Below are positions 6,669-8,125 of a DNA stretch of 8,125 nt, piece by piece. The stretch is from Porphyromonadaceae bacterium (GTDB lineage Bacteria > Bacteroidota > Bacteroidia > Bacteroidales > Dysgonomonadaceae). A model generated the notes under the pieces. It saw only the letters and a program-made list of their open reading frames with translations. It was not told the DNA's origin and did not search any database. The translations under genes were made by a program, and so were the position numbers. The stretch is taken from contig DPAC01000019.1 in NCBI GenBank assembly GCA_003517675.1, positions 1,791-9,915 on the forward strand, written 5' to 3'. Position 1 is the first letter of the stretch. Each line of letters opens with the position of its first letter.

Positions 6669-6698
6669 AAAGGTCAATTTATAGCAAGATTGTCCTTT
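6669..6698. repeat. Imperfect inverted repeat upstream of the debranching enzyme gene
   Basis: AAAGGTCAAT (6669-6678) and ATTGTCCTTT (6689-6698) pair at nine of ten positions around a 10-base loop. A further TTTGACC at 6642-6648 can pair with GGTCAA at 6672-6677, giving an alternative stem. It could be a leader hairpin or an operator. No clear TAnnTTTG promoter for the rightward gene was found in 6600-6720. Confidence 0.3.
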
Positions 6699-6723
6699 TC
6701 AAGGTTTTCGGAGCAAACTCAAT

Positions 6724-6828
6724 ATGCATTTAATCATCTTTTTCGCTTGTGGAGTAGCAGCAATTTTATTATCTTTCGCAGGAATTCGTGTAAAAAAGCT
6801 CCTTACCCTAAATTGTTACTGGCGATGA
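6724..6828 (+). CDS. Possible 34-aa hydrophobic small protein overlapping the debranching enzyme start
   Basis: An ATG-started ORF whose first 21 residues (MHLIIFFACGVAAILLSFAG, then I) form one strong hydrophobic segment, followed by a basic RVKKLL. Its TGA stop overlaps the debranching enzyme ATG as ATGA, a classic translational-coupling arrangement. A membrane helix followed by lysines looks protein-like, and I recall similar N-termini in longer Bacteroidales small membrane proteins, so this could also be a truncated remnant. No Shine-Dalgarno sequence is visible. It is a candidate only. Confidence 0.3.
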   Translation: MHLIIFFACGVAAILLSFAGIRVKKLLTLNCYWR

Positions 6829-8125
6829 GTTATCTTAAATTTGACAAAGAGCTGATGATTAACCTTGAATATTCCCTCTACCGGAATGTATTAAGGACCA
6901 ACCGAAAAGGCGCATACCATAACACCTCGATATCGGGATGCAACACCACCAAATACCAGGGCTTGCTGGTGATGCCGGTGCCCTACATGGATGATGAGAA
7001 TCACCTGATTCTCTCCTCTTTCGACGAAACGGTGATCCAGCATGGAGCTGAGTTTAACCTGGGGATTCACCGCTATGCCGGCGACAACTACAGTCCCAAA
7101 GGACACAAGTATATCCGGGAGTTCAATTGTGACGGTGTGCCCAAGACCATCTACCGTATCGGGGGAGTAATTCTCTCCAAGGAGATCATGTTCTCCTCGA
7201 AAGAGAATCGTCTGATGATCCGCTATACGCTGATGGAGGCGCACTCTCCCACCACCATTCGCTTCAAGCCTTTCCTTGCTTTTCGCAAGATATCGCAACT
7301 CACCCGGGAAAACGACCAGGTGGATCGTTCCTACCGGGAGGTGGAAAATGGCATCAGCACCTGCATGTACTTCGGCTATCCGGAGCTCTTTATGCAGTTC
7401 AGCAAAAAAACGGAATTTATTTATCATCCCGACTGGTACAAAGACATTGAATATCTACAGGATCTGCTCAACGGAGACACCTGTCAGGAGGATCTCTACG
7501 TTCCCGGTTATTTTGAAATGTCGATCGAAAAAAACGAATCGATCATCTTCTCTGCAGGAGAGATGATGGTGGAGCCATCCAGTCTTGCTGAGGAGTTTGA
7601 TTTTGAAATCAAAAAACGAACACCCCGATCCAGCTTCTACAACTGTCTGAAAAATTCCAGTCATCAGTTTTACTATATCCCCAACAAAAATGAGCACTAT
7701 CTGTTGGCTGGATATCCCTGGTTCAAGGTAAGGGCCCGCGATCAGTTTATCGCACTTCCCGGCTGTACACTGGCTGTGGACAGGGCTGATGACTTCGAGA
7801 AGATCATGGATACCGCCATCCCCCACCTGAGGAACTTCATGGACAACAACCCCTCCAAGAGCTTTCTCAAACAGGTGGAGGACCCCGATCTGCTGCTGTG
7901 GGTCGTTTGGGCACTGCAGCAATACCACCGTGAGCGGAAAGAGCGTTTCACTGAACTGTACGCCGGGTTCCTCTTCGAGATCATGGACTATCTCATGGCC
8001 GGCAAACATCCCAACCTGGCCTACCAAGAGGAGGATGGGTTGCTTACCACCTATGGACGTGATATGGCGGTCAGCTGGATGAATGCGCTGCTGGATGGCA
8101 GGCCGGTCATCCCCCGTTCGGGATA
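6825..8125 (+). CDS. Glycogen debranching enzyme (amylo-alpha-1,6-glucosidase type), C-terminus cut by window edge
   Basis: The 433 codons from the ATG at 6825 run open to the window edge; the bacterial/archaeal family is usually about 640-680 aa, so around a third is missing. The family removes alpha-1,6 branches during breakdown of glycogen or related glucans in the cytoplasm; no signal peptide is seen. Residues 17-250 fit the N-terminal domain (LRTNRKGAYHNTSISGCNTTKYQGLLVMP starts at 23; FDETV at 66-70). From about 275 begins the (alpha/alpha)6 catalytic domain, with LLAGYPWFKVRARDQFIALPG in 293-313 as the hallmark motif. Near the right end GRDMAVSWMNALLDGRPVIPR (411-431) matches the segment that precedes the ExNALWYNA block, which is off the window. 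Asn420 stands where many homologues have Asp (TWMDA). No in-frame ATG lies between 6720 and 6825. The sampled base composition is richer in G+C than the operon at 1040-5794. Confidence 0.92.
   Translation, partial: MSYLKFDKELMINLEYSLYRNVLRTNRKGAYHNTSISGCNTTKYQGLLVMPVPYMDDENHLILSSFDETVIQHGAEFNLGIHRYAGDNYSPKGHKYIREFNCDGVPKTIYRIGGVILSKEIMFSSKENRLMIRYTLMEAHSPTTIRFKPFLAFRKISQLTRENDQVDRSYREVENGISTCMYFGYPELFMQFSKKTEFIYHPDWYKDIEYLQDLLNGDTCQEDLYVPGYFEMSIEKNESIIFSAGEMMVEPSSLAEEFDFEIKKRTPRSSFYNCLKNSSHQFYYIPNKNEHYLLAGYPWFKVRARDQFIALPGCTLAVDRADDFEKIMDTAIPHLRNFMDNNPSKSFLKQVEDPDLLLWVVWALQQYHRERKERFTELYAGFLFEIMDYLMAGKHPNLAYQEEDGLLTTYGRDMAVSWMNALLDGRPVIPRSG

Larger units (their letters stand above)
6530..6824. 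other. Divergent intergenic region between rhomboid and debranching enzyme genes
   Basis: About 295 bases with no large gene. The left half holds the leftward rhomboid promoter (6565-6596); the right half holds the imperfect hairpin at 6669-6698 and the small hydrophobic ORF from 6724. No tRNA, riboswitch or mobile-element end was recognised. Confidence 0.6.

Noticed and set aside
6891..8027. Two long leftward ORFs (6891-7427 and 7455-8027)
   Set aside because: They lie antisense to the well-supported debranching enzyme reading frame, match no family and are explained by its codon bias.
1..8125. CRISPR array, tRNA/rRNA, insertion sequence or phage genes
   Set aside because: No regular repeats, no transposase, integrase or phage motifs and no tRNA-like segments were seen on reading both strands.

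Overview
The window looks like a chromosomal segment of a Bacteroidetes bacterium, most likely order Bacteroidales. The reasons are two promoters of the Bacteroidetes type (TTTG, 19-20 bases, TAnnTTTG), A-rich leaders without Shine-Dalgarno sequences, and protein families typical of that group: an exported nucleoside hydrolase, a GRP-type sugar transporter and a two-domain glycogen debranching enzyme. The genus cannot be fixed from the sequence alone.

Left part (1-5794) is a sugar/nucleoside scavenging locus. A LacI-family repressor gene, cut by the left window edge, is read leftward. Divergent from it runs a four-gene operon: an ADP-ribosylglycohydrolase-like lipoprotein, an exported nucleoside hydrolase, a ribokinase (PfkB family) and a ten-helix GRP/ureide-permease-like transporter. 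The inferred logic is that the two exported hydrolases release ribose (or a similar sugar) from ADP-ribosyl compounds and nucleosides in the cell envelope, the transporter brings it across the inner membrane, and the kinase makes ribose 5-phosphate. A LacI/PurR-type operator core (AAACGTTT) overlaps the -33 element of the operon promoter. This suggests direct repression by the neighbouring regulator. The set resembles the ribose utilisation (rus) loci of Bacteroides, but no SusC/SusD pair is seen here.

Middle part (5795-6824): a rhomboid-family intramembrane serine protease with its catalytic Ser and His intact is read leftward, convergent with the operon. A perfect 11-bp inverted repeat lies at the convergent junction and is a candidate bidirectional terminator. 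A good Bacteroidetes-type promoter precedes the rhomboid gene. The remaining intergenic DNA holds an imperfect hairpin and a 34-codon hydrophobic ORF that overlaps the next start codon.

Right part (6825-8125) is the first 433 codons of a glycogen debranching enzyme, cut by the right window edge. Sampled stretches of it are visibly richer in G+C than sampled stretches of the scavenging operon.

No RNA genes, CRISPR arrays, insertion sequences or phage genes were seen. The most interesting points are the envelope-targeted ADP-ribosylglycohydrolase in a ribose operon, the operator/promoter overlap, the His-to-Trp change in the nucleoside hydrolase, and the unresolved transporter substrate.
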